DNA of 15,034 bases. It comes from Actinomycetota bacterium. GTDB taxonomy: Bacteria; Actinomycetota; CADDZG01; WHSQ01. This document shows positions 1 to 7,627 of this stretch, piece after piece (within the stretch, counting starts at the first letter, position 1; every line of letters starts with the position of its first letter). The notes under the pieces are model-generated. The model was not told the DNA's origin. It did no database searches and saw nothing but the letters and a program-made list of their open reading frames with translations. Both the position numbers and the translations under genes were made by a program. Location of the stretch: contig JACDBF010000198.1 in assembly GCA_013695055.1 (NCBI GenBank), forward strand, positions 1 to 15,034, given 5' to 3'.

Positions 1-114
1 GCCATAGTGCCCGGCGAAGGCTTCGGCGCGCCCGGGTACGCGCGCCTGAGCTATGCCCTCGGGGACGATGACCTCACAGAAGGCGTCTCCCGCATCGCCG
101 ATTATCTCTCTTGA
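1..114 (+). CDS. Class I/II PLP-dependent aminotransferase, C-terminal fragment
   Basis: Only the last 37 codons are present, read in frame from base 1 to TGA at 112-114; the gene begins outside the window. The residues GAPGYARLSYALGDDDL followed by a short helix ending in ADYLS match the C-terminus of bacterial aspartate aminotransferases of the class I fold. In that family the Arg of the YARLSYA motif binds the substrate alpha-carboxylate. The enzyme would be cytosolic and would transfer an amino group between aspartate (or a similar amino acid) and 2-oxoglutarate. The PLP lysine lies outside the window, so substrate specificity cannot be judged. The stop overlaps the TTG start of the next gene (TTGA), so the two are probably translationally coupled. 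Confidence 0.85.
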   Translation, partial: AIVPGEGFGAPGYARLSYALGDDDLTEGVSRIADYLS

Positions 115-497
115 GCGCCGAAGAGTCGGGCGGCGAGCCTCGTCTCGCCCCGCCGCTGACTCTCGCCACCGGGCTCGCGGCGGGCCTCGCGAGCGGCCTG
201 CTGGGAGTGGGGGGCGGGATCATCATCGTCCCTCTGCTGGTGGCTTTCATCGGACTCACGCAACATCAATCTCATGCGACATCGCTCGCGGCGATCGTGC
301 CCATTGCCACGGTCGGAGCGGCCCGCTTTGCCCTCGACGGCAGCATCGACTACGGGCTCGCGGGACTTCTTGCTGCCGGAAGTCTCGTCGGGGCGCCCCT
401 GGGCGCGTTCCTCCTGGCGCGCTCCAGCGAAGGTCTGCTCAAGCTCCTCTTTGGGCTGCTGGTTCTCGCGGTGTCCGCACAGCTACTGCTCTCGTGA
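111..497 (+). CDS. Half-length TauE/SafE (TSUP) family membrane protein, first of a pair
   Basis: A 128-residue, very hydrophobic protein with about four membrane segments (roughly residues 15-31, 34-50, 57-75 and 82-124 as one or two passes). It carries the TSUP glycine motif GVGGGIIIVP at residues 32-41 and an HATSLAAIVP segment at 55-64. Usual TauE/SafE proteins have about 250 residues and two such repeats in one chain; this one holds a single repeat. The family moves sulfite, sulfonates or other small anions, but nothing here identifies the substrate. The TTG start overlaps the aminotransferase TGA by 4 bases and the TGA overlaps the next GTG by 4 bases, so the three genes look coupled. 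It is not a frameshift fragment: the next gene has its own start and a clean four-segment fold. Confidence 0.85.
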   Translation: MSAEESGGEPRLAPPLTLATGLAAGLASGLLGVGGGIIIVPLLVAFIGLTQHQSHATSLAAIVPIATVGAARFALDGSIDYGLAGLLAAGSLVGAPLGAFLLARSSEGLLKLLFGLLVLAVSAQLLLS

Positions 498-877
498 CCG
501 CCCAGACCGTCCTCCTCGTGCTCGCCGCCGGGCTCCTGGTGGGCGTGCTGTCGTCGCTTTTCGGAGTGGGCGGGGGCCTCTTGATGGTTCACTTCATGGT
601 GATGGTCATAAACGAGACCCAGCATCTCGCGGAAGGTACATCTCTGCTGGTCATCGTTCCAACAGCGATTGTCGGAGTGATCGCTCACCTGAGGAACCAC
701 TTCGTGTCTTTCAGACACGCGCTGCTCGTGGCCATAGGTGGGATAGGCGGGGCCTACCTCGGGGCCGACATCGCTCTCCGGATCGACCCCGTGACGCTCA
801 CCAAGGTCTTCGGAGTCTTCCTTGCCGCAATCGGCATAAGGACCGCCTACGAGGGAGTCAAGTCCCTAAGAGCCTGA
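494..877 (+). CDS. Half-length TauE/SafE (TSUP) family membrane protein, second of a pair
   Basis: A 127-residue hydrophobic protein starting at GTG 494, which overlaps the TGA of the preceding half-TSUP gene (GTGA). It has its own glycine motif GVGGGLLMVH at residues 24-33 and an EGTSLLVIVP segment at 47-56, aligning with the same elements of its neighbour. In the 21-residue block around TQH...TSL...IVP, 12 positions are identical between the two by eye. The two are therefore paralogous repeats of one fold, and together equal one full-size TSUP transporter. I infer that they form a hetero-oligomer in the cytoplasmic membrane; substrate unknown. The open frame extends upstream of 494, but that stretch is arginine-rich and is the shadow of the first half gene, so GTG 494 is the supported start. 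Confidence 0.83.
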   Translation: MTAQTVLLVLAAGLLVGVLSSLFGVGGGLLMVHFMVMVINETQHLAEGTSLLVIVPTAIVGVIAHLRNHFVSFRHALLVAIGGIGGAYLGADIALRIDPVTLTKVFGVFLAAIGIRTAYEGVKSLRA

Positions 878-885
878 CCCCATAC

Positions 886-934
886 GCCGAGTGGGTCTCC
901 AGTGGCGCATACCGCCAGTCACCACCCACTCGGC
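886..934. terminator. Nested inverted repeat between convergent genes, possible bidirectional terminator
   Basis: GCCGAGTGGGT (886-896) is perfectly complementary to ACCCACTCGGC (924-934), an 11-bp outer stem. Inside it TGGCG (903-907) pairs with CGCCA (913-917) around a 5-base loop. The structure fills the gap between the convergent TSUP and SRPBCC genes and could end transcripts from both sides. Neither strand has a T-run after the stem, so it is not a textbook intrinsic terminator. Confidence 0.5.
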
Positions 935-938
935 CCGG

Positions 939-1358
939 TTAGGTCGCCGCGACGCGACACAGCGAGGCCAGGATGCGGAGGTCGCGCGCGAAGATGCGGG
1001 CCATCACCGGCTTTAGGGCCATGAGCCCGGCCGCGCCCAGGGGGCCGAGCGGCGGATAGAGGAGCTCGCGCCAGAAGACGTGCGTGCGCTCCGGGCCGGC
1101 CGGAATGAGCTCGATGTCGCCGCGGCCCGATACCCAGCCACCGTGGGAAATTTGAAGGTGGCGGTTCGGCTCCCATACGGTCACGGTGACGCGATCGCGC
1201 GTCGCTATCCCCCCAATGCGAACGGTCGCTTCTGCCTCCACGCCGACGCCTTCACGCCGCTCGGAAACAACCACGAAGTCGGTGGCTTCCAGCATCCAGT
1301 CTCCCTGGCGTTCCCAGTCGGTGATCAGACCCCAACAGATCTCGGGCGGGCACTCCAT
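939..1358 (-). CDS. SRPBCC-fold protein (polyketide cyclase/dehydrase-like)
   Basis: A 139-residue protein opening with MECPPEICWGLITDWERQGDW, typical of the first helices of SRPBCC (START/Bet v1-like) proteins, followed by alternating beta strands and a long C-terminal helix. The family binds hydrophobic ligands in a deep pocket; no specific ligand or catalytic residue can be named. The protein appears cytosolic. The start is uncertain. The codons just upstream of ATG 1358 are in frame and read AITIDTSGT, which looks like the missing first beta strand, but no ATG, GTG or TTG precedes them. A CTG at 1415-1413 overlaps the gatB stop (CTGA) and could be a rare start. ATG 1358 lacks a clear ribosome binding site. 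The gene follows gatB by 53 bases on the same strand and probably shares its transcript. Confidence 0.82.
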   Translation of the reverse strand: MECPPEICWGLITDWERQGDWMLEATDFVVVSERREGVGVEAEATVRIGGIATRDRVTVTVWEPNRHLQISHGGWVSGRGDIELIPAGPERTHVFWRELLYPPLGPLGAAGLMALKPVMARIFARDLRILASLCRVAAT

Positions 1359-1411
1359 CGTCCCGGAGGTGTCGATGGTGATGGCTCCGCCCGTGATGAG
1401 TCCCCGAGCGT

Positions 1412-2869
1412 TCAGGAGAGAAGCTTCGCGTGGAGGATCTCGTTGACCACCTTCGGGTTGGCCTGCCCGTTCATCTTCCTCATTACTTGACCAACCAGAA
1501 AGCCAAGGGGGCCCGGGTTTCCGCCCCGGACCTTGTCCGCGACATCGGGGTTCTCGGCTATCGCCTCATCTATGAAAGCCTCGATCGCCCCTTTGTCTGA
1601 GACCTGCTCCATCCCTTTCGCACGCACGATCTCGCGAGGAGGAGAACCGCTTCTGAACATCTCCGCGAGCACGACTTTGGCCTGCGTGCCCGAGATTGTT
1701 CCGGCGTCGACCATCGTCACCAGAGCCGCCAGTTGCGGCGGTGCTATGCGGCACGCGGACAACTCGATCCCCGCGACATTCAGAAGCCCAAAGAGGTCCG
1801 CGATGATCCAATTGACGATCTTCTTCGGATCTCCCGCATAAGCACGCGCGGCATCCTCGAACCAGGCAGCAGTCGAGCTCGACGCGGTCAGCACACCCAC
1901 ATCGATCGGGGTCAGCCCATACTCGGAGACGAATCGCTGCCGGCGCTCCGGCGGCAGCTCGGGCAGCGTCTTTTGGATATCCGCAACCCAGTGAGCCGAG
2001 GGCTCGAGCGGCACGAGGTCGGGCTCGGGAAAATACCGGTAGTCGAACGCGTGCTCCTTGCTCCGCATCGACGAGGTTGCGCCCGACTTCTCATCGAAGT
2101 GCCTCGTCTCCTGCACGAGCGGCGAACCCTCATCCAAAGCCCGGCGCTGGCGTTCTTCCTCGAAAGCCAAGGCCCGGCCGACGGACCGGATCGAGTTCAT
2201 GTTCTTTACCTCGACCTTGGTGCCGTGCTCGATCTCGCCTGCCCGCCGAACTGAGATATTCGCGTCTACTCGCAAAGATCCTTCATCCATGCGCACGTCG
2301 GAGACGCCGAGGGCCTCGAGCAGCGCTCGTAGCTCCGTCACGAAGGTGGTCGCTTCCTCGCCCGATTCGATATCGGGCTCCGTAACGATCTCGACCAATG
2401 GAGTGCCTGCCCGGTTGAAATCCTCGAGCGAGTACTCGGAGCTCGCGATGCGACCGTCGCCCCCGACGTGCTGCGACTTGCCGGTGTCTTCTTCTATATG
2501 AACGCGTGTTATGCCGATCGACTTGGATCCGGTTTTCGAGGGAATGTCGAGGTGACCGCGCAGGCACAAGGGCGAGTCGTACTGCGAGATCTGATAGTTC
2601 TTCGGCATATCCGGATAGAAGTAGTTCTTGCGGTGAAACAAGCAGTGCTCGGCTATGTCGCATCCGAGAGCAAGACCGATCCTCAAAGTGTGCTCGACGG
2701 CTTTTTCATTGGCGACGGGAAGCGTGCCCGGAAATCCCAAGCACACCGGGCAGACTCGTGAATTGGGGGCGCCGGCGAATGCGACCCGGCAGCCGCAGAA
2801 CATCTTTGATCTCGTCGCGAGCTCGACGTGGATCTCGAGCCCTACAGTGGTCTCATACCGCCCGCTCAT
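1412..2869 (-). CDS. gatB: Asp-tRNA(Asn)/Glu-tRNA(Gln) amidotransferase subunit B
   Basis: A 485-residue protein of normal GatB length. It opens with VGLEIHVEL, and four cysteines at C25, C27, C40 and C43 form the zinc-site pattern known in GatB. Further core signatures are NYFYPDMPKNYQISQYD, HIEEDTGK, SLEDFNRAGTPLVEIV and VEVKNMNSIRSV. The C-terminal YqeY-like tail, which contacts tRNA, ends in the family-typical GFLVGQVM...NPKVVNEIL. GatB binds the mischarged tRNA, activates its Glu or Asp with ATP, and receives ammonia from GatA. ATG 2869 overlaps the gatA stop (ATGA), so the two are translationally coupled. No key residue appears altered. Confidence 0.98.
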   Translation of the reverse strand: MSGRYETTVGLEIHVELATRSKMFCGCRVAFAGAPNSRVCPVCLGFPGTLPVANEKAVEHTLRIGLALGCDIAEHCLFHRKNYFYPDMPKNYQISQYDSPLCLRGHLDIPSKTGSKSIGITRVHIEEDTGKSQHVGGDGRIASSEYSLEDFNRAGTPLVEIVTEPDIESGEEATTFVTELRALLEALGVSDVRMDEGSLRVDANISVRRAGEIEHGTKVEVKNMNSIRSVGRALAFEEERQRRALDEGSPLVQETRHFDEKSGATSSMRSKEHAFDYRYFPEPDLVPLEPSAHWVADIQKTLPELPPERRQRFVSEYGLTPIDVGVLTASSSTAAWFEDAARAYAGDPKKIVNWIIADLFGLLNVAGIELSACRIAPPQLAALVTMVDAGTISGTQAKVVLAEMFRSGSPPREIVRAKGMEQVSDKGAIEAFIDEAIAENPDVADKVRGGNPGPLGFLVGQVMRKMNGQANPKVVNEILHAKLLS

Positions 2870-4371
2870 AGCGGGGGCCTGCTCTCGGCGGTTCCGGCCC
2901 AGCCGAGGTCCTTCTCGAACGCGTAAGCGGCCCGGAACATCGTCTTCTCGTCCAGAGCGGGCGCAATGAGCTGTAGGCCGACGGGGAGCCCGTCGTCTAA
3001 AGAGAGCCCGCAGGGCACGCTGATGGCGGCGTTGCCGGCAAGGTTGACGGGCACGGTGAAGATGTCGGACAAATACATCTCCAGAGGATTAGACGTCCGC
3101 TCGCCGAGCTTGAACGCCGTGGTCGGGGACGTCGGAGAGACGATGAGATCCACCGACGAATAGGCGCGCTCGAGGTCCTCGATGATCAGCGTGCGAACCT
3201 TCTGGGCCTTACCGTAATAGGCCTCGTAATAACCGGCGGACAACGCGTAAGTTCCCAGCATGACTCGCCGCTTGACCTCGTCTCCAAACCCCTCTGCTCG
3301 CGTGCGCGACGACATCGCCACGATGTCTGCAGCGTCCGCTTGCCGGTACCCATAACGGACTCCGTCGTAGCGAGCGAGGTTCGAGGACGCCTCCGCGGGA
3401 GCTATGAGGTAATAGGCGGAGATGCCGTGCTCGAAAGAAGGGAGCGATATCTCTTCCAAGCTCGCCCCGAGCTTCTCGAGCCGGCGGTAAGCATCTTCAA
3501 CTTTAGATCGGACGCCGGGCTGGGTTCCCCCACCTTCGAACTCCTTGACGATGCCGATGCGCATTCCCGAGATGCCTTCGTCAATGCCCTCCAAATAGTC
3601 GGGAACCTCCCTCGGTATCGAGGTCGCGTCCATGGGATCGTGGCCGGCCGCCATCTGCAGCAAGGCGGCGGCGTCTTCAACCGATCTCGCCATCGGACCG
3701 GCTTGATCGAGGGAAGACGCAAAGGCGATGAGCCCGTACCGAGACACGCGCCCGTAGGTCGGCTTCACGCCCACGATGCCGCAGAGAGATGCGGGCTGGC
3801 GCACCGAGCCACCAGTATCGGTTCCCCAGGCCCAAGGCACCCCTCCCGCCGCGACCAAGGCGGCCGCTCCTCCACTCGAGCCTCCGGGCACACAATCGGT
3901 GTTCCAAGGATTGCGACTTGGGCCGAACGCCGAGTTCTCCGTCGACGACCCCATGGCGAACTCGTCGAGATTGAGCTTGCCGAGCGACGTCAGCCCTGCT
4001 CCTTCACAGCGAGAGACGACGGTCGCGTCGTACGGAGGGATCCAGCTCTCGAGGATGCGGGAGCCGCACGTGGTGGCCACGCCGCGCGTCACGAAGATGT
4101 CCTTGTAGGCAAGCGGAACGCCGTCGTGCGAGGACAAGGTTGTGTCACGCGACCATCTTTCGTCCGCGGCCACCGCACTTTCCAGAGCCCGCTCATGCGT
4201 TGATTTCAAATAAGCCCGTACGACCGGCTCAACCGCGTTGCTTTGCTCGATGATCGCGGCCGTGATGTCGCGCGCGCTGAGCTCGCGAGCTTCGAGACCG
4301 CGCGCCAGCTCGGTGGCGGTTCTCCACTGCAGAGGCGCTTCTTGCGAAGGCGTCGAAGCCCGGCCGCTCAC
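2866..4371 (-). CDS. gatA: Asp-tRNA(Asn)/Glu-tRNA(Gln) amidotransferase subunit A
   Basis: A 501-residue amidase-signature enzyme that hydrolyses glutamine and delivers ammonia to GatB. The Ser-cisSer-Lys triad is intact: K90 in VPLAYKDIF, S165 in PGGSSGG and nucleophile S189 in GTDTGGSVRQPA. Spacings between them (75 and 24 residues) equal those of characterised GatA proteins. Other family blocks include GKLNLDEFAMGSSTENSAFG, VGVKPTYGRVSRYGLIAFAS and, near the C-terminus, GLPVGLQLIAP. The start is GTG 4371, overlapping the gatC TGA (GTGA), and the stop overlaps the gatB ATG, so gatC-gatA-gatB form one coupled unit. The presence of GatCAB implies that the organism makes Gln-tRNA(Gln) and/or Asn-tRNA(Asn) indirectly; which one cannot be told from this window. 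Confidence 0.98.
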   Translation of the reverse strand: MSGRASTPSQEAPLQWRTATELARGLEARELSARDITAAIIEQSNAVEPVVRAYLKSTHERALESAVAADERWSRDTTLSSHDGVPLAYKDIFVTRGVATTCGSRILESWIPPYDATVVSRCEGAGLTSLGKLNLDEFAMGSSTENSAFGPSRNPWNTDCVPGGSSGGAAALVAAGGVPWAWGTDTGGSVRQPASLCGIVGVKPTYGRVSRYGLIAFASSLDQAGPMARSVEDAAALLQMAAGHDPMDATSIPREVPDYLEGIDEGISGMRIGIVKEFEGGGTQPGVRSKVEDAYRRLEKLGASLEEISLPSFEHGISAYYLIAPAEASSNLARYDGVRYGYRQADAADIVAMSSRTRAEGFGDEVKRRVMLGTYALSAGYYEAYYGKAQKVRTLIIEDLERAYSSVDLIVSPTSPTTAFKLGERTSNPLEMYLSDIFTVPVNLAGNAAISVPCGLSLDDGLPVGLQLIAPALDEKTMFRAAYAFEKDLGWAGTAESRPPL

Positions 4372-4661
4372 GGCTCCTCGATGATGCGAGGGACCCGGAA
4401 GCGTTCCGCCTCGACGGCCGGAGCCCCGGCGAGTGACTCCTCCTGCTCCAGCGACGGCTTGACCTCGTCTTGACGCAGCGCATTGACCACGGGAACAGCA
4501 TGCGAGGTGGGCTCGACGCCGTCGAGGTCGAGCGCCTGAATGCGATCCGCGTGGGCAAGGATCTGACTGAGCTCGGCCCCCATGCGCGCTCGCTCCTCCT
4601 CGGAGAGGTCGAGACGCGCGAGCCGGGCCACGTGGTCGACTACCGAGCGTTCGATGACCAT
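4368..4661 (-). CDS. gatC: Asp-tRNA(Asn)/Glu-tRNA(Gln) amidotransferase subunit C
   Basis: With the start at ATG 4661 the protein is 97 residues, the usual GatC size. It opens with MVIERSVVDHVARLARLDLSEEE, the typical N-terminal helix, and later has VEPTSHAVPVVNALRQDEV, the segment that wraps the GatA-GatB interface. GatC stabilises the complex and has no catalytic role. Longer starts exist at 4670 and 4694. I chose 4661 because GatC normally begins close to this helix and because TTAGGA lies 8-9 bases upstream as a plausible ribosome binding site. It leads the gatCAB unit, 57 bases after the end of the metal transporter gene, so it may be read from its own promoter in that gap or by readthrough. 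Confidence 0.95.
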   Translation of the reverse strand: MVIERSVVDHVARLARLDLSEEERARMGAELSQILAHADRIQALDLDGVEPTSHAVPVVNALRQDEVKPSLEQEESLAGAPAVEAERFRVPRIIEEP

Positions 4662-4718
4662 GGCCGGCATCCTAAGAGGGGATGCATGCTCCATCGTTCG
4701 ACCGAAGTCTCAAAAACC

Positions 4719-6185
4719 TCAGAAGGAAAGCGCCGCCCGAGCCGTGAGCAGGATCCCCACTGCCGTTAACAGCGCCGCCGAGAGAATTGGGAGGGCTCCG
4801 CCGAGGCGCGTTCCGAATCGCCCGGTCGCGTAGCTGCGCGCCTTGATGACGATGAGGCCAACGGCCGTGAGAGCGGCCGCGAGACCGACGCTGAAGGCGG
4901 CCACGAGCACGAGACCGAAAGCTACACGGTGGAGGGCCACGGCACCCAAGAGCACCACCAGGGCCGAAGGAGACGGGAGAAGGCCCCCCGAAAGGGCTAC
5001 CGCCGCCATGCCTTTGGCGGAGAAGGGCGATGTGCCCGGGGGCGGACCATGGCTGTGAGCGTGTTGATGGGGGCCGTGCGAATGCCCATGTCCGTGGTCA
5101 TGATCATGCCCGTGGAGGTGATCGGGATCGGCCCGACCGGACGCTCGAAGAGCCGTCAGCCTCGTCATTAGCAGCCACGCGCCCAGAGCCAGCACGACGA
5201 TCCCCGAGACCAGTGAGAGCCAGGGAAATACGGACTCGGGCGGGAACAGCCGGGCCGCCCACAACGTGATCAATCCGAGCGCGATGACCGAAGCCGTGTG
5301 CATGACCGAAACCGCGACACCAACGACAACCGCGTCCCGCATCCGCCCTTCGGCGCCAACGAGATAGGCGGCCATGATGGTCTTGCCGTGTCCGGGGCCG
5401 AGAGCGTGCAGAGCGCCGGCCGCAAAGGACAGCAGCAAGGCGACCACCAAGAACCATGGGGAAAGATCTCGCTCGATCAACGACGAGAACCAGGTTCCGG
5501 CGAAGTCGGTGGGGGCGTCCTCGACGACAGCGCCGTCGCCGCCGCCATCGGGGGGGGCGCCGGGAGCGACCTGCACCGTCGCGCTCGACACCGCCACGGG
5601 ACTAGACAGGAGATCTTTGGGGTAGGAGCGAAGCTCGTCGCTCACGGACTCCGAGGGAACCGAGGATTCGACGACGCCCTGGCCCCCAGAGCCATAGGCG
5701 ATTATCTCGTGCCACCCGACGCGCCCCTCGAAGCTGAGGTCTGAGTAGTCGAGCGTCAAGTCGCTAGACGAGAGAGCGGCGTCGAAGTCGGACTCGATAC
5801 GCAATACGTCGAGACCGCCTTGGCCGGAGGAGAGACGCGCTTCGGCGGGAGCAGCAGGACTGAGGTCGATTGGTTCGTCGCCCGCCATGAGGCGCAGGTC
5901 GGCGAGTACGTCGGCAGCGACTCCATCTGCATATGCCTGCAGCTCGACGGCGCTGGCTTCTCCGCTGTCGTCGGTATCGATGTCCGATAGCTCTTGAAAG
6001 GTCGGGATCTCCGCCATGTCGACGACATAGTGGATGGTCACGCTCGACGGTCTTACCTCGAGAGCGCTGAAGCGATTGACGGTGAAGTTCCCGAGCGGAT
6101 GCGCGCTCGAAACCCCGCCGGTCATCCAGACTGCTCCCAAGATCAGCGCGCACAAGCACGCGCCCCGCACCGACGATCGGGTCAA
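4719..6185 (-). CDS. NicO/RcnA-type nickel/cobalt transporter with exported EF-hand-like domain and His-rich loop
   Basis: A 488-residue membrane protein. Residues 1-28 form a signal peptide, cleaved before HPLGNFTVNRF. An exported domain follows (about 29-235), with an EF-hand-like loop at 70-81 (acidic or oxygen ligands at D70, D72, S74, E76, S78, E81; G75 in place). The membrane part starts near 243 and carries the NicO signature HALGPGHGKT (260-269), a second motif LPSPSALVVLLGAV (403-416) and about six helices. A loop at 356-379 holds 12 histidines, as in RcnA-type nickel/cobalt exporters. Transport of Ni, Co or another divalent metal is likely; direction and metal are not shown. The TTG start overlaps the stop of the upstream TPR gene (TTGA), implying coupled synthesis. 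Confidence 0.92.
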   Translation of the reverse strand: MTRSSVRGACLCALILGAVWMTGGVSSAHPLGNFTVNRFSALEVRPSSVTIHYVVDMAEIPTFQELSDIDTDDSGEASAVELQAYADGVAADVLADLRLMAGDEPIDLSPAAPAEARLSSGQGGLDVLRIESDFDAALSSSDLTLDYSDLSFEGRVGWHEIIAYGSGGQGVVESSVPSESVSDELRSYPKDLLSSPVAVSSATVQVAPGAPPDGGGDGAVVEDAPTDFAGTWFSSLIERDLSPWFLVVALLLSFAAGALHALGPGHGKTIMAAYLVGAEGRMRDAVVVGVAVSVMHTASVIALGLITLWAARLFPPESVFPWLSLVSGIVVLALGAWLLMTRLTALRASGRADPDHLHGHDHDHGHGHSHGPHQHAHSHGPPPGTSPFSAKGMAAVALSGGLLPSPSALVVLLGAVALHRVAFGLVLVAAFSVGLAAALTAVGLIVIKARSYATGRFGTRLGGALPILSAALLTAVGILLTARAALSF

Positions 6186-7519
6186 CGCGCGCCCGACTCC
6201 AACCTCTCTAGAGTTTGCCGTGCATCTTCTGAATAAAGGAAAGAGAAGTTGGGATTTAGCACGAGAGCACGCTCGAGGTCGCTCCTTGCCTCGCTGCTTC
6301 TACCGAGACGGAGCTGACTCATCCCCCGATGAAAGTAGAACAGGGCGTTTCTCGTGCCGAGACGAAGGGCTTCGTTGGAATAGTCGAGAGCCTCTTCGAA
6401 TCGTCCATTCGCGTGCAAAGTCCAGGCCATAACGTCTGCGGCCGCAACGCTCCGCCGCACCTGGTATTGAGAGCGGGCGCGCCTCAGCGCCCCGGCGACG
6501 TCGATGTCATGGTCTGCCTCGAACAACGCCATCTCGAGGTCGGTCTGGACGCCATTGGCGCGATAGAGATCCTGAATTGCTCGGACCAGCGAGTATTGCT
6601 CGCGCGCTCGTTTCAAGTCGCCGGCGGCGGTGTAGATGTCGCCCAGCAGGATCACGTACTCGGGGACAGGCAATACCTCTACAACCCCGCCTAGCAAGCG
6701 CGTTGCCTGGGCGAAGTGACCGCGTGTGGCGGCGACCTTCGCAAGCCCCACCTTGGGAAGGGCGTAGTCGGGGGCCAGAGAAGCGCCCCGTCGGTATCGT
6801 CTTTCGGCGGGCCCCAAGCGGCCCGCGCCGAAGTACAGCTCGCCGAGCTGATAGCCGGCCCACGCCGCGTCCTCTGGAGCTCCCGAAGATTCGAGCGCCA
6901 GTTGCATGGCGCCAACTGCGCCCGAGAAGTCCCCGTGCAGCTCCTTGAAGTACGAGACGCGCGCGTAGGTGGAGAGGTCGGGACGTAAGTCGATCATCTT
7001 CTGGAAGGTTTGCCCTGCGACTCGATAACGCCCGAGCTCCACGAGCGCATCGCCCATAACCGCCCGCACGTCGGCGTTGTAAGGATTGGCTGAGCGCGCG
7101 CGCCGCGACCATCGCAGCGCGCCCTCGAAGTCGTGGCGCGCCGCGGCCAAGACCGACATGCCGAGGAGCGCCTGGTAGTTGTCGTCATCCCCGAGCTCGA
7201 GGGAGCGGCGCAGTGCCTCCTCAGCCTTGGAGTAGTAGCTCGGGTCGGCCGTAAGGCGGGCCTTTTGCAGGTAGGCGAGCCCGATGGAGGCAAAGGATCG
7301 CCAGTCCTGATCGTTTGAACGCAGATTCTCTTGCAGGGTGACGATGGTCTGGTCGAGCCCGGCTCCGTCGGCCGCCGGCGCTGCGAGAGCGGCCGCGTCT
7401 TGAGGCGCCACGGCCGGCGTACCCCGCGACGAGTCCGGCTGAAATGGACCGAGGACCCCGGCCACCAGCAAAGCGACGGCGAGAACCAGGGCCCCCAGGG
7501 CCCAGAGAGCTCGCTTCAC
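6182..7519 (-). CDS. Membrane-anchored tetratricopeptide repeat (TPR) protein
   Basis: A 445-residue protein with an N-terminal hydrophobic segment (about 5-24) and an Ala/Pro-rich linker to about 55. The rest is nearly all helical TPR units, roughly at 72-110, 114-147, 149-181, 183-215, 219-252, 254-284, 288-320, 358-389 and 391-425. Each has the usual small/aromatic pattern, for example ALGRY-like and GRFEEALDYSNEALRLG helices. TPR scaffolds bind other proteins, here probably on the outer face of the membrane. No enzyme domain is visible. The start is GTG 7519, without a strong ribosome binding site. The gene lies 108 bases downstream of the DUF4331 gene, beyond a strong terminator, and its stop overlaps the start of the NicO transporter gene, so the transporter is its most likely functional partner. 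Confidence 0.9.
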   Translation of the reverse strand: MKRALWALGALVLAVALLVAGVLGPFQPDSSRGTPAVAPQDAAALAAPAADGAGLDQTIVTLQENLRSNDQDWRSFASIGLAYLQKARLTADPSYYSKAEEALRRSLELGDDDNYQALLGMSVLAAARHDFEGALRWSRRARSANPYNADVRAVMGDALVELGRYRVAGQTFQKMIDLRPDLSTYARVSYFKELHGDFSGAVGAMQLALESSGAPEDAAWAGYQLGELYFGAGRLGPAERRYRRGASLAPDYALPKVGLAKVAATRGHFAQATRLLGGVVEVLPVPEYVILLGDIYTAAGDLKRAREQYSLVRAIQDLYRANGVQTDLEMALFEADHDIDVAGALRRARSQYQVRRSVAAADVMAWTLHANGRFEEALDYSNEALRLGTRNALFYFHRGMSQLRLGRSSEARSDLERALVLNPNFSFLYSEDARQTLERLESGAR

Positions 7520-7578
7520 CGCTTTACGCTCGGCATTGGAAACTTCCCCTCATCGTCTCAAAGCTCCGTCACTAAAGA

Positions 7579-7608
7579 CAAGGGGCCCGGCCGAAGCCGG
7601 GCCCCTTG
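7579..7608 (-). terminator. Intrinsic terminator after the DUF4331 gene
   Basis: A perfect 13-bp stem (7579-7591 with 7596-7608) rich in G and C closes, on the minus strand, on a TTCG tetraloop flanked by C and G, the very stable cUUCGg loop. The minus-strand 3' side continues TCTTTAG, a short T-rich stretch. It sits 20 bases after the DUF4331 stop and about 60 bases before the TPR start. It should end most DUF4331 transcripts, leaving the TPR-transporter pair to readthrough or a separate promoter. Confidence 0.85.
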
Positions 7609-7627
7609 GAAACGTCTGGAAACTGCG

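Noticed and set aside
356..380. Frameshifted single TSUP gene as the explanation for the two half genes
   Set aside because: Each half has its own start, glycine motif and full set of helices, and the GTGA junction matches the coupled junctions elsewhere in the window.
53..493. N-terminal extension of the second half-TSUP frame upstream of GTG 494
   Set aside because: The extension is Arg/Pro-rich and overlaps the first half-TSUP gene in another frame; the GTGA junction gives a better start.
3340..4203. Plus-strand open frame of 287 codons antisense to gatA
   Set aside because: gatA is complete with all catalytic residues; the antisense product is arginine-rich with no recognisable domain.
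4662..4718. Terminator between the NicO transporter gene and gatC
   Set aside because: There is a TTTTT run after the stop, but the only nearby stem is a 3-bp GAC/GTC around TTCG, too weak and placed after the T-run.
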